NCBI RefSeq assembly: GCF_914767665.1
Contig: NC_059508.1
Coordinates: forward strand, 22,418,001-22,482,000
From: Harmonia axyridis
Taxonomy: Eukaryota; Arthropoda; Insecta; Coleoptera; Coccinellidae
Length of the DNA: 64,000 bases
Reading direction: 5' to 3'
The number at the start of each line of letters is the position of its first letter. Within the stretch, counting starts at the first letter, position 1. Below are positions 13,379-28,060 of this stretch, piece by piece. The translations under genes and the position numbers were made by a program. Under the pieces are notes generated by a model that ran no database searches, was not told the origin of the DNA, and worked only from the letters and a program-made list of their open reading frames with translations.

Positions 13379-16300
13379 TTGTTGATTATCTTGGACTCGG
13401 ATGTCACGAAGGTAGCTATAATCTCCCACGTGGTAAGGTCAATTGCTGCTGTAACCACAAATGCACGACTGACTTCTAATGTTGATTTCATTTGTTTGTT
13501 ATTTCCTTCAATGTTTCTCATTCTAACACTTCTCATCGTATTGCACAGGGACGAAAGCTTGACACACGTGTCTAAGGAAACCACTTTGGTATAAGGGACT
13601 GTTCTTATTCCCTTCTTTTTGTTCAATCAACAATTATCCAAGTAAGCAATTCCACATTGTTGATTTTCTTGGACTCGAATGTCACGCAGGTAGCTATAAT
13701 CTCCCACGTGGTAAGGTCAATTGCTGCTGTAACCACAAATGCACGACTGACTTCTGTTGTTGATTTCATTTGTTTGTTATTTCCTTCTATGTTTCTAATT
13801 CTAACACTTTTCATCGTATTGCACAGGGACGAAAGCTTGACACGCGTGTCTAAGGAAACCACTTTGGTATAAGGGACTGTTCTTATTCCCTTCGTTTTGT
13901 TTAATGAACAATTATCCAAGTAAGCCATTCCACATTGTTGATTTTCTTGGACTCGGATGTCACGCAGGTAGCTATAATCTCCCACGTGGTAAGGTCAATT
14001 GCTGCTGTAACCACAAATGCACGACTGACTTCTGTTGTTGATTTCATTTGTTTGTTATTTCCTTCTATGTTTCTCATTCTAACACTTTTCATCGTATTGC
14101 ACAAGAACGAAAGCTTGACACAGGTGTCTAAGTAAACCACTTTGGTATAAGGGACTGTTCTTATTCCCTTCTTTTTGTTTAATGAACAATTATCCAAGTA
14201 AGCCATTCCACATTGTTGATTATCTTGGACTCGGATGTCACGCAGGTAGCTATAATCTCCCACGTGGTAAGGTCAATTGCTGCTGTAACCACAAATGCAC
14301 GAATGACTTCTAATGTTGATTTCATTTGTTTGTTATTTCCTTCAATGTTTCTCATTTTAACACTTTTCATCGTATTGCACAGGGACGAAAGCTTGACACG
14401 CGTGTCTAAGGAAACCACTTTGGTATAAGGGACTGTTCTCATTCCCTTCTTTTTGTTTAATGAACAATTATCCAAGTAAGCCATTCCACATTGTTGATTT
14501 TCTTGGACTCGGATGTCACGCAGGTAGCTATAATCTCCCACGTGGTAAGGTCAATTGCTGCTGTAACCACAAATGCACGACTGACTTCTGTTGTTGATTT
14601 CATTTGTTTGTTATTTCCTTCTATGTTTCTCATTCTAACACTTTTCATCGTATTGCACAGGGACGAAAGCTTGACACACGTGTCTAAGGAAACCACTTTG
14701 GTATAAGGGACTGTTCTTATTCTCTTTTTTTGTTTAATCAACAATTATCCAAGTAGGCCATTCCACATTGTTGATTATCTTGGACTCGGATGTCACGAAG
14801 GTAGCTATAATCTCCCACGTGGTAAGGTCAATTGCTGCTGTAACCACAAATGCACGACTGACTTCTAATGTTGATTTCATTTGTTTGTTATTTCCTTCAA
14901 TGTTTCTCATTCTAACACTTCTCATCGTATTGCACAGGGACGAAAGCTTGACACACGTGTCTAAGGAAACCACTTTGCTATAAGGGACTGTTCTTATTCC
15001 CTTCTTTTTGTTCAATCAACAATTATCCAAGTAAGCAATTCCACATTGTTGATTTTCTTGGACTCGAATGTCACGCAGGTAGCTATAATCTCCCACGTGG
15101 TAAGGTCAATTGCTGCTGTAACCACAAATGCACGACTGACTTCTGTTGTTGGTTTCATTTGTTTGTTATTTCCTTCTATGTTTCTAATTCTAACACTTTT
15201 CATCGTATTGCACAGGGACGAAAGCTTGACACGCGTGTCTAAGGAAACCACTTTGGTATAAGGGACTGTTCTTATTCCCTTCGTTTTGTTTAATGAACAA
15301 TTATCCAAGTAAGCCATTCCACATTGTTGATTTTCTTGGACTCGGATGTCACGCAGGTAGCTATAATCTTCCACGTGATAAGGTCAATTGCTGCTGTAAC
15401 CACAAATGCACGACTGACTTCTGTTGTTGATTTCATTTGTTTGTTATTTCCTTCTATGTTTCTCATTCTAACACTTTTCATCGTATTGCACAAGGACGAA
15501 AGCTTGACACAGGTGTCTAAGGAAACCACTTTGGTATAAGGGACTGTTCTTATTCCCTTCTTTTTGTTTGATGAACAATTATCCAAGTAAGCCATTCCAC
15601 ATTGTTGATTATCTTGGACTCGGATGTCACGCAGGTAGCTATAATCTCCCACGTGGTAAGGTCAATTGCTGCTGTAACCACAAATGCACGAATGACTTCT
15701 AATGTTGATTTCATTTGTTTGTTATTTCCTTCAATGTTTCTCATTTTAACACTTTTCATCGTATTGCATAGGGACGAAAGCTTGACACGCGTGTCTAAGG
15801 AAACCACTTTGGTATAAGGGACTGTTCTCATTCCCTTCTTTATGTTTAATGAACAATTATCCAAGTAAGCCATTCCACATTGTTGATTTTCTTGGACTCG
15901 GATGTCACGCAGGTAGCTATAATCTCCCACGTGGTAAGGTCAATTGCTGTTGTAACCACAAATGCACGACTGACTTCTAATGTTGATTTCATTTGTTTGT
16001 TATTTCCTTCAATGTTTCTCATTCTAACACTTTTCTTCGTATTGCACAGGGACGAAAGCTTGACACGCGTGTCTAAGGAAACCACTTTGGTATGAGGGAC
16101 TGCTCTTATTCCCTTCGTTTTGTTTAATGAACAATTATCCAAGTAAGCCATTCCACATTGTTGATTTTCTTGGACTCGGATGTCACGCAGGTAGCTATAA
16201 TCTCCCACGTGGTAAGGTCAATTGCTGCTGTAACCACAAATGCACGACTGACTTCTGTTGTTGATTTCATTTGTTTGTTATTTCCTTCTATGTTTCTCAT

Positions 16301-19300
16301 TCTAACACTTTTCATCGTATTGCACAAGAACGAAAGCTTGACACAGGTGTCTAAGTAAACCACTTTGGTATAAGGGACTGTTCTTATTCCCTTCTTTTTG
16401 TTTAATGAACAATTATCCAAGTAAGCCATTCCACATTGTTGATTATCTTGGACTCGGATGTCACGCAGGTAGCTATAATCTCCCACGTGGTAAGGTCAAT
16501 TGCTGCTGTAACCACAAATGCACGAATGACTTCTAATGTTGATTTCATTTGTTTGTTATTTCCTTCAATGTTTCTCATTTTAACACTTTTCATCGTATTG
16601 CACAGGGACGAAAGCTTGACACGCGTGTCTAAGGAAACCACTTTGGTATAAGGGACTGTTCTCATTCCCTTCTTTATGTTTAATGAACAATTATCCAAGT
16701 AAGCCATTCCACATTGTTGATTTTCTTGGACTCGGATGTCACGCAGGTAGCTATAATCTCCCACGTGGTAAGGTCAATTGCTGTTGTAACCACAAATGCA
16801 CGACTGACTTCTAATGTTGATTTCATTTGTTTGTTATTTCCTTCAATGTTTCTCATTCTAACACTTTTCTTCGTATTGCACAGGGACGAAAGCTTGACAC
16901 GCGTGTCTAAGGAAACCACTTTGGTATGAGGGACTGCTCTTATTCCCTTCGTTTTGTTTAATGAACAATTATCCAAGTAAGCCATTCCACATTGTTGATT
17001 TTCTTGGACTCGGATGTCACGCAGGTAGCTATAATCTCCCACGTGGTAAGGTCAATTGCTGCTGTAACCACAAATGCACGACTGACTTCTGTTGTTGATT
17101 TCATTTGTTTGTTATTTCCTTCTATGTTTCTCATTCTAACACTTTTCATCGTATTGCACAAGAACGAAAGCTTGACACAGGTGTCTAAGTAAACCACTTT
17201 GGTATAAGGGACTGTTCTTATTCCCTTCTTTTTGTTTAATGAACAATTATCCAAGTAAGCCATTCCACATTGTTGATTATCTTGGACTCGGATGTCACGA
17301 AGGTAGCTATAATCTCCCACGTGGTAAGGTCAATTGCTGCTGTAACCACAAATGCACGACTGACTTCTAATGTTGATTTCATTTGTTTGTTATTTCCTTC
17401 AATGTTTCTCATTCTAACACTTCTCATCGTATTGCACAGGGACGAAAGCTTGACACACGTGTCTAAGGAAACCACTTTGGTATAAGGGACTGTTCTTATT
17501 CCCTTCTTTTTGTTCAATCAACAATTATCCAAGTAAGCAATTCCACATTGTTGATTTTCTTGGACTCGAATGTCACGCAGGTAGCTATAATCTCCCACGT
17601 GGTAAGGTCAATTGCTGCTGTAACCACAAATGCACGACTGACTTCTGTTGTTGATTTCATTTGTTTGTTATTTCCTTCTATGTTTCTAATTCTAACACTT
17701 TTCATCGTATTGCACAGGGACGAAAGCTTGACACGCGTGTCTAAGGAAACCACTTTGGTATAAGGGACTGTTCTTATTCCCTTCGTTTTGTTTAATGAAC
17801 AATTATCCAAGTAAGCCATTCCACATTGTTGATTTTCTTGGACTCGGATGTCACGCAGGTAGCTATAATCTCCCACGTGGTAAGGTCAATTGCTGCTGTA
17901 ACCACAAATGCACGACTGACTTCTGTTGTTGATTTCATTTGTTTGTTATTTCCTTCTATGTTTCTCATTCTAACACTTTTCATCGTATTGCACAAGAACG
18001 AAAGCTTGACACAGGTGTCTAAGTAAACCACTTTGGTATAAGGGACTGTTCTTATTCCCTTCTTTTTGTTTAATGAACAATTATCCAAGTAAGCCATTCC
18101 ACATTGTTGATTATCTTGGACTCGGATGTCACGCAGGTAGCTATAATCTCCCACGTGGTAAGGTCAATTGCTGCTGTAACCACAAATGCACGAATGACTT
18201 CTAATGTTGATTTCATTTGTTTGTTATTTCCTTCAATGTTTCTCATTTTAACACTTTTCATCGTATTGCACAGGGACGAAAGCTTGACACGCGTGTCTAA
18301 GGAAACCACTTTGGTATAAGGGACTGTTCTCATTCCCTTCTTTTTGTTTAATGAACAATTATCCAAGTAAGCCATTCCACATTGTTGATTTTCTTGGACT
18401 CGGATGTCACGCAGGTAGCTATAATCTCCCACGTGGTAAGGTCAATTGCTGCTGTAACCACAAATGCACGACTGACTTCTGTTGTTGATTTCATTTGTTT
18501 GTTATTTCCTTCTATGTTTCTCATTCTAACACTTTTCATCGTATTGCACAGGGACGAAAGCTTGACACACGTGTCTAAGGAAACCACTTTGGTATAAGGG
18601 ACTGTTCTTATTCTCTTTTTTTGTTTAATCAACAATTATCCAAGTAGGCCATTCCACATTGTTGATTATCTTGGACTCGGATGTCACGAAGGTAGCTATA
18701 ATCTCCCACGTGGTAAGGTCAATTGCTGCTGTAACCACAAATGCACGACTGACTTCTAATGTTGATTTCATTTGTTTGTTATTTCCTTCAATGTTTCTCA
18801 TTCTAACACTTCTCATCGTATTGCACAGGGACGAAAGCTTGACACACGTGTCTAAGGAAACCACTTTGCTATAAGGGACTGTTCTTATTCCCTTCTTTTT
18901 GTTCAATCAACAATTATCCAAGTAAGCAATTCCACATTGTTGATTTTCTTGGACTCGAATGTCACGCAGGTAGCTATAATCTCCCACGTGGTAAGGTCAA
19001 TTGCTGCTGTAACCACAAATGCACGACTGACTTCTGTTGTTGGTTTCATTTGTTTGTTATTTCCTTCTATGTTTCTAATTCTAACACTTTTCATCGTATT
19101 GCACAGGGACGAAAGCTTGACACGCGTGTCTAAGGAAACCACTTTGGTATAAGGGACTGTTCTTATTCCCTTCGTTTTGTTTAATGAACAATTATCCAAG
19201 TAAGCCATTCCACATTGTTGATTTTCTTGGACTCGGATGTCACGCAGGTAGCTATAATCTTCCACGTGATAAGGTCAATTGCTGCTGTAACCACAAATGC

Positions 19301-19770
19301 ACGACTGACTTCTGTTGTTGATTTCATTTGTTTGTTATTTCCTTCTATGTTTCTCATTCTAACACTTTTCATCGTATTGCACAAGAACGAAAGCTTGACA
19401 CAGGTGTCTAAGGAAACCACTTTGGTATAAGGGACTGTTCTTATTCCCTTCTTTTTGTTTGATGAACAATTATCCAAGTAAGCCATTCCACATTGTTGAT
19501 TATCTTGGACTCGGATGTCACGCAGGTAGCTATAATCTCCCACGTGGTAAGGTCAATTGCTGCTGTAACCACAAATGCACGAATGACTTCTAATGTTGAT
19601 TTCATTTGTTTGTTATTTCCTTCAATGTTTCTCATTTTAACACTTTTCATCGTATTGCACAGGGACGAAAGCTTGACACGCGTGTCTAAGGAAACCACTT
19701 TGGTATAAGGGACTGTTCTCATTCCCTTCTTTATGTTTAATGAACAATTATCCAAGTAAGCCATTCCACA
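13379..19770 (+). repeat. Higher-order tandem duplication, 3891-bp period (14 monomers)
   Basis: Nine successive marker monomers (about 13379 to 15602) recur at exactly +3891 (17270 to 19493), including one with an AAGTAAACC stop-creating change. A nested three-monomer repeat of 834 bp (15602-16435 and 16436-17269) lies within the first unit. Confidence 0.88.
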
Positions 19771-20048
19771 TTGTTGATTTTCTTGGACTCGGATGTCACG
19801 CAGGTAGCTATAATCTCCCACGTGGTAAGGTCAATTGCTGCTGTAACCACAAATGCACGAATGACTTCTAATGTTGATTTCATTTGTTTGTTATTTCCTT
19901 CAATGTTTCTCATTTTAACACTTTTCATCGTATTGCACAGGGACGAAAGCTTGACACGCGTGTCTAAGGAAACCACTTTGGTATAAGGGACTGTTCTTAT
20001 TCCCTTCTTTTTGTTCAATCAACAATTATCCAAGTAAGCAATTCCACA

Positions 20049-23000
20049 TTGTTGATTTTCTTGGACTCGAATGTCACGCAGGTAGCTATAATCTCCCACG
20101 TGGTAAGGTCAATTGCTGCTGTAACCACAAATGCACGACTGACTTCTGTTGTTGATTTCATTTGTTTGTTATTTCCTTCTATGTTTCTCATTCTAACACT
20201 TTTCATCGTATTGCACAGGGACGAAAGCTTGACACGCGTGTCTAAGGAAACCACTTTGGTATAAGGGACTGTTCTTATTCCCTTCGTTTTGTTTAATGAA
20301 CAATTATCCAAGTAAGCCATTCCACATTGTTGATTTTCTTGGACTCGGATGTCACGCAGGTAGCTATAATCTCCCACGTGGTAAGGTCAATTGCTGCTGT
20401 AACCACAAATGCACGACTGACTTCTGTTCTTGATTTCATTTGTTTGTTATTTCCTTCTATGTTTCTCATTCTAACACTTTTCATCGTATTGCACAGGAAC
20501 GAAAGCTTGACACAGGTGTCTAAGGAAACCACTTTGGTATAAGGGACTGTTCTTATTCCCTTCTTTTTGTTTAATGAACAATTATCCAAGTAAGCCATTC
20601 CACATTGTTGATTATCTTGGACTCGGATGTCACGCAGGTAGCTATAATCTCCCACGTGGTAAGGTCAATTGCTGCTGTAACCACAAATGCACGACTGACT
20701 TCTAATGTTGATTTCATTTGTTTGTTATTTCCTTCAATGTTTCTCATTCTAACACTTTTCGTCGTATTGCACAGGGACGAAAGCTTGACACGCGTGTCTA
20801 AGGAAACCACTTTGGTATAAGGGACTGTTCTTATTCCCTTCGTTTTGTTTAATGAACAATTATCCAAGTAAGCCATTCCACATTGTTGATTTTCTTGGAC
20901 TCGGATGTCACGCAGGTAGCTATAATCTCCCACGTGGTAAGGTCAATTGCTGCTGTAACCACAAATGCACGACTGACTTCTGTTGTTGATTTCATTTGTT
21001 TGTTATTTTCTTCTATGTTTCTCATTCTAACACTTTTCATCGTATTGCACAGGAACGAAAGCTTGACGCAGGTGTCTAAGGAAACCACTTTGGTATAAGG
21101 GACTGTTCTTATTCCCTTCTTTTTGTTTAATGAACAATTATCCAAGTAGGCCATTCCACATTGTTGATTTTCTTGGACTCGGATGACACGCGGGTAGCTA
21201 TACTCCCACGTGGTAAGGTCAATTGCTGCTGTAACCACAATTGGACGGCTGACTTCTGTTGTTGATTTCATTTGTTTGTAATTTCCTTCAATGTTACTCA
21301 TTCTAACACTTCTCATCGTATTGCACAGGGACGAAAGCTTGACACACGTGTCTATGGAAACCACATTGGTATAAGGGACTGTTCTTATTCCCTTCTTTCT
21401 GTATGATGATCAATTATCCAAGTAAGCCATTCCACATTGTTGATTTTCTTGGACTCGGATGACACGCAGGTATCTATAATCTGTAACGTGGTAAGGTCAA
21501 TTGCTGCTGTAACCACAAATGCACGACTGACTTCTGTTGTTGATTTCATTTGTTTGTTATTTCCTTCAATGTTTCTCATTCTTACACTTTTCATCGTATT
21601 GCACAGGGACGAAAGCTTGACACACGTGTCTAAGGAAACCACTTTGGTATAAGGGACTGTTCTTATTCAATTCTTTTTGTTTAATGAACAATTATCCAAG
21701 TAAGTTGTTCCACATTGTTGATTTTCTTGGACTCGGATGTCACGCAGGTAGCTATAATCTCCCACGTGGTAAGGTCAATTGCTGCTGTAACCACAAATGC
21801 ACGACTGACTTCTGTTGTTGATTTCATTCGTTTGTTATTTTCTTCAATGTTTCTCATTCTAACACTTTTCATCGTATTGCACGGGGACGAGAGCTGGACA
21901 CACGTGTCTAAGGAAACCACTTTGGTATAAGGGACTGTTCTTATTCCCTTCTTTTTGTTCAATCAACAATTATCCAAGTAAGCAATTCCACATTGTTGAT
22001 TTTCTTGGACTCGAATGTCACGCAGGTAGCTATAATCTCCCACGTGGTAAGGTCAATTGCTGCTGTAACCACAAATGCACGACTGACTTCTGTTGTTGAT
22101 TTCATTTGTTTGTTATTTCCTTCTATGTTTCTCATTCTAACACTTTTCATCGTATTGCACAGGGACGAAAGCTTGACACGCGTGTCTAAGGAAACCACTT
22201 TGGTATAAGGGACTGTTCTTATTCCCTTCGTTTTGTTTAATGAACAATTATCCAAGTAAGCCATTCCACATTGTTGATTTTCTTGGACTCGGATGACACG
22301 CAGGTAGCTATTATCTTTTACGTGGTAAGGTCGATTGCTGCTGTAACCACAAATGCACGACTGACTTCTGTTGTTGATTTCATTTGTTTGTTATTTCCTT
22401 CAATGTTTCTCATTCTAACACTTCTCATCGTATTGCACAGGGACGAAAGCTTGACACACGTGTCTAAGGAAACCACTTTGGTATAAGGGACTGTTCTTAT
22501 TCCCTTCTTTTTGTTCGATCAACAATTATCCAAGTAAGCAATTCCACATTGTTGATTTTCTTGGACTCGAATGTCACGCAGGTACCTATAATCTCCCACG
22601 TGGTAAGGTCAATTGCTGCTGTAACCACAAATGCACGACTGACTTCTGTTGTTAATTTCATTTGTTTGTTATTTCCTTCTATGTTTCTCATTCTAACACT
22701 TTTCATCGTATTGCACAGCGACGAAAGCTTGACACGCGTGTCTAAGGAAACCACTTTGGTATAAGGGACTGTTCGTATTCCCTTCGTTTTGTTTAATGAA
22801 CAATTATCCAAGTAAGCCATTCCACATTGTTGATTTTCTTGGACTCGGATGTCACGCAGGTAGCTATAATCTCCCACGTGGTAAGGTCAATTGCTGCTGT
22901 AACCACAAATGCACGACTGACTTCTGTTGTTGATTTCATTTGTTTGTTATTTCCTTCTATGTTTCTCATTCTAACACTTTTCATCGTATTGCACAGGAAC

Positions 23001-26000
23001 GAAAGCTTGACACAGGTGTCTAAGGAAACCACTTTGGTATAAATGACTGTTCTTATTCCCTTCTTTTTGTTTAATGAACAATTATCCAAGTAAGCCATTC
23101 CACATTGTTGATTATCTTGGACTCGGATGTCACGCAGGTAGCTATAATCTCCCACGTGGTAAGGTCAATTGCTGCTGTAACCACAAATGCACGACTGACT
23201 TCTAATGTTGATTTCATTTGTTTGTTATTTCCTTCAATGTTTCTCATTCTAACACTTTTCGTCGTATTGCACAGGGACGAAAGCTTGACACGCGTGTCTG
23301 AGGAAACCACTTTGGTATAAGGGACTGTTCTTATTCCCTTCGTTTTGTTTAATGAACAATTATCCAAGTAAGCCATTCCACATTGTTGATTTTCTTGGAC
23401 TCGGATGTCACGCAGGTAGCTATAATCTCCCACGTGGTAAGGTCAATTGCTGCTGTAACCACAAATGCACGACTGACTTCTGTTGTTGATTTCATTTGTT
23501 TGTTATTTCCTTCTATGTTTCTCATTCTAACTTTTCATCGTATTGCACAGGAACGAAAGCTTGACACAGGTGTCTGAGGAAACCACTTTGGTATAAGGGA
23601 CTGTTCTTATTCCCTTCTTTTTGTTTAATGAACAATTATCCAAGTAAGCCATTCCACATTGTTGATTATCTTGGACTCGGATGTCACGCAGGTAGCTATA
23701 ATCTCCCACGTGGTAAGGTCAATTGCTGCTGTAACCACAAATGCACGACTGACTTCTAATGTTGATTTTATTTGTTTGTTATTTCCTTCAATGTTTCTCA
23801 TTCTAACACTTCTCATCGTATTGCACAGGGACGAAAGCTTGACACACGTGTCTAAGGAAACCACTTTGGTATAAGGGACTGTCCTTATTCCCTTCTTTTT
23901 GTTCAATCAACAATTATCCAAGTAAGCAATTCCACATTGTTGATTTTCTTGGACTCGAATGTCACGCAGGTAGCTATAATCTCCCACGTGGTAAGGTCAA
24001 TTGCTGCTGTAACCACAAATGCACGACTGACTTCTGTTGTTGATTTCATTTGTTTGTTATTTCCTTCTATGTTTCTCATTCTAACACTTTTCATCGTATT
24101 GCACAGGGACGAAAGCTTGACACGCGTGTCTAAGGAAACCACTTTGGTATAAGGGACTGTTCTTATTCCCTTCGTTTTGTTTAATGAACAATTATCCAAG
24201 TAAGCCATTCCACATTGTTGATTTTCTTGGACTCGGATGTCACGCAGGTAGCTATAATCTCCCACGTGGTAAGGTCAATTGCTGCTGTAACCACAAATGC
24301 ACGACTGACTTCTGTTCTTGATTTCATTTGTTTGTTATTTCCTTCAATGTTTCTCATTCTAACACTTTTCGTCGTATTGCACAGGGACGAAAGCTTGACA
24401 CGCGTGTCTAAGGAAACCACTTTGGTATAAGGGACTGTTCTTATTCCCTTCGTTTTGTTTAATGAACAATTATCCAAGTAAGCCATTCCACATTGTTGAT
24501 TTTCTTGGACTCGGATGTCACGCAGGTAGCTATAATCTACCACGTGGTAAGGTCAATTGCTGCTGTAACCACAAATGCACGACTGACTTCTGTTGTTGAT
24601 TTCATTTGTTTGTTATTTTCTTCTATGTTTCTCATTCTAACACTTTTCATCGTATTGCACAGGAACGAAAGCTTGACGCAGGTGTCTAAGGAAACCACTT
24701 TGGTATAAGGGACTGTTCTTATTCCCTTCTTTTTGTTTAATGAACAATTATCCAAGTAGGCCATTCCACATTGTTGATTTTCTTGGACTCGGATGACACG
24801 CGGGTAGCTATAATCTCCCACGTGGTAAGGTCAATTGCTGCTGTAACCACAAATGCACGACTGACTTCTAATGTTGATTTTATTTGTTTGTTATTTCCTT
24901 CAATGTTTCTCATTCTAACACTTCTCATCGTATTGCACAGGGACGAAAGCTTGACACACGTGTCTAAGGAAACCACTTTGGTATAAGGGACTGTTCTTAT
25001 TCCCTTCTTTTTGTTCAATCAACAATTATCCAAGTAAGCAATTCCACATTGTTGATTTTCTTGGACTCGAATGTCACGCAGGTAGCTATAATCTCCCACG
25101 TGGTAAGGTCAATTGCTGCTGTAACCACAAATGCACGACTGACTTCTGTTGTTGATTTCATTTGTTTGTTATTTCCTTCTATGTTTCTCATTCTAACACT
25201 TTTCATCGTATTGCACAGGGACGAAAGGTTGACACGCGTGTCTAAGGAAACCACTTTGGTATAAGGGACTGTTCTTATTCCCTTCGTTTTGTTTAATGAA
25301 CAATTATCCAAGTAAGCCATTCCACATTGTTGATTTTCTTGGACTCGGATGTCACGCAGGTAGCTATAATCTCCCACGTGGTAAGGTCAATTGCTGCTGT
25401 AACCACAAATGCACGACTGACTTCTGTTCTTGATTTCATTTGTTTGTTATTTCCTTCTATGTTTCTCATTCTAACACTTTTCATCGTATTGCACAGGAAC
25501 GAAAGCTTGACACAGGTGTCTAAGGAAACCACTTTGGTATAAGGGACTGTTCTTATTCCCTTCTTTTTGTTTAATGAACAATTATCCAAGTAAGCCATTC
25601 CACATTGTTGATTATCTTGGACTCGGATGTCACGCAGGTAGCTATAATCTCCCACGTGGTAAGGTCAATTGCTGTTGTAACCACAAATGCACGACTGACT
25701 TCTAATGTTGATTTCATTTGTTTGTTATTTCCTTCAATGTTTCTCATTCTAACACTTTTCTTCGTATTGCACAGGGACGAAAGCTTGACACGCGTGTCTA
25801 AGGAAACCACTTTGGTATAAGGGACTGTTCTTATTCCCTTCGTTTTGTTTAATGAACAATTATCCAAGTAAGCCATTCCACATTGTTGATTTTCTTGGAC
25901 TCGGATGTCACGCAGGTAGCTATAATCTCCCACGTGGTAAGGTCAATTGCTGCTGTAACCACAAATGCACGACTGACTTCTGTTGTTGATTTCATTTGTT

Positions 26001-28060
26001 TGTTATTTTCTTCTATGTTTCTCATTCTAACACTTTTCATCGTATTGCACAGGAACGAAAGCTTGACGCAGGTGTCTAAGGAAACCACTTTGGTATAAGG
26101 GACTGTTCTTATTCCCTTCTTTTTGTTTAATGAACAATTATCCAAGTAGGCCATTCCACATTGTTGATTTTCTTGGACTCGGATGACACGCGGGTAGCTA
26201 TACTCCCACGTGGTAAGGTCAATTGCTGCTGTAACCACAATTGGACGGCTGACTTCTGTTGTTGATTTCATTTGTTTGTAATTTCCTTCAATGTTACTCA
26301 TTCTAACACTTCTCATCGTATTGCACAGGGACGAAAGCTTGACACACGTGTCTATGGAAACCACATTGGTATAAGGGACTGTTCTTATTCCCTTCTTTCT
26401 GTATGACGATCAATTATACAAGTAAGCCATTCCACATTGTTGATTTTCTTGGACTCGGATGACACGCAGGTATCTATAATCTGTAACGTGGTAAGGTCAA
26501 TTGCTGCTGTAACCACAAATGCACGACTGACTTCTGTTGTTGATTTCATTTGTTTGTTATTTCCTTCAATGTTTCTCATTCTAACACTTTTCATCGTATT
26601 GCACAGGGACGAAAGCTTGACACACGTGTCTAAGGAAACCACTTTGGTATAAGGGACTGTTCTTATTCAATTCTTTTTGTTTAATGAACAATTATCCAAG
26701 TAAGCCGTTCCACATTGTTGATTTTCTTGGACTCGGATGTCACGCAGGTAGCTATAATCTCCCACGTGGTAAGGTCAATTGCTGCTGTAACCACAAATGC
26801 ACGACTGACTTCTGTTGTTGATTTCATTCGTTTGTTATTTTCTTCAATGTTTCTCATTCTAACACTTTTCATCGTATTGCACAGGGACGAGAGCTTGACA
26901 CACGTGTCTAAGGAAACCACTTTGGTATAAGGGACTGTTCTTATTCCCTTCTTTTTGTTTAATGAACATTTATCCAAGTAAGCCGTTCCACATTGTTCAT
27001 TTTCTTGGGCTCGGATGTCACGCAGGTAGCTGTAATCTCCCACGTGGTAAGGTCAATTGCTGCTGTAACCACAAATGCACGACTGACTTCTGTTGTTGAT
27101 TTCATTCGTTTGTTATTTTCTTCAATGTTTCTCATTCTAACACTTTTCATCGTATTGCACAGGGACGAGAGCTTGACACGCGTGTCTAAGGAAACCACTT
27201 TGGTATAAGGGACTGTTCTTATTCCCTTCGTTTTGTTTAATGAACAATTATCCAAGTAAGCCATTCCACATTGTTGATTTTCTTGGACTCGGATGACACG
27301 CAGGTAGCTATTATCTTTTACGTGGTAAGGTCAATTGCTGCTGTAACCACAAATGCACGACTGACTTCTGTTGTTGATTTCATTTGTTTGTTATTTCCTT
27401 CAATGTTTCTCATTCTAACACTTCTCATCGTATTGCACAGGGACGAAAGCTTGACACACGTGTCTAAGGAAACCACTTTGGTATAAGGGACTGTTCTTAT
27501 TCCCTTCTTTTTGTTCAATCAACAATTATCCAAGTAAGCAATTCCACATTGTTGATTTTCTTGGACTCGAATGTCACGCAGGTACCTATAATCTCCCACG
27601 TGGTAAGGTCAATTGCTGCTGTAACCACAAATGCACGACTGACTTCTGTTGTTGATTTCATTTGTTTGTTATTTCCTTCTATGTTTCTCATTCTAACACT
27701 TTTCATCGTATTGCACAGGGACGAAAGCTTGACACGCGTGTCTAAGGAAACCACTTTGGTATAAGGGACTGTTCGTATTCCCTTCGTTTTGTTTAATGAA
27801 CAATTATCCAAGTGAGCCATTCCACATTGTTGATTTTCTTGGACTCGGATGTCACGCAGGTAGCTATAATCTCCCACGTGGTAAGGTCAATTGCTGCTGT
27901 AACCACAAATGCACGACTGACTTCTGTTGTTGATTTCATTTGTTTGTTATTTCCTTCTATGTTTCTCATTCTAACACTTTTCATCGTATTGCACAGGAAC
28001 GAAAGCTTGACACAGGTGTCTAAGGAAACCACTTTGGTATAAGGGACTGTTCTTATTCCC
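20049..28060 (+). repeat. Higher-order tandem duplication, 5000-bp period (18 monomers)
   Basis: Marker monomers at 20049, 20327, 20605, 20883, 21437, 21715, 21993, 22271 and 22549 recur at exactly +5000. One monomer (about 21160 and 26160) has the short form GTAGCTATACTCCCACG, explaining why 18 monomers total 5000 rather than 5004 bp. A third copy of the short-form neighbourhood lies at 28627-29458, offset 2778 bp (10 monomers) from the second. Confidence 0.88.
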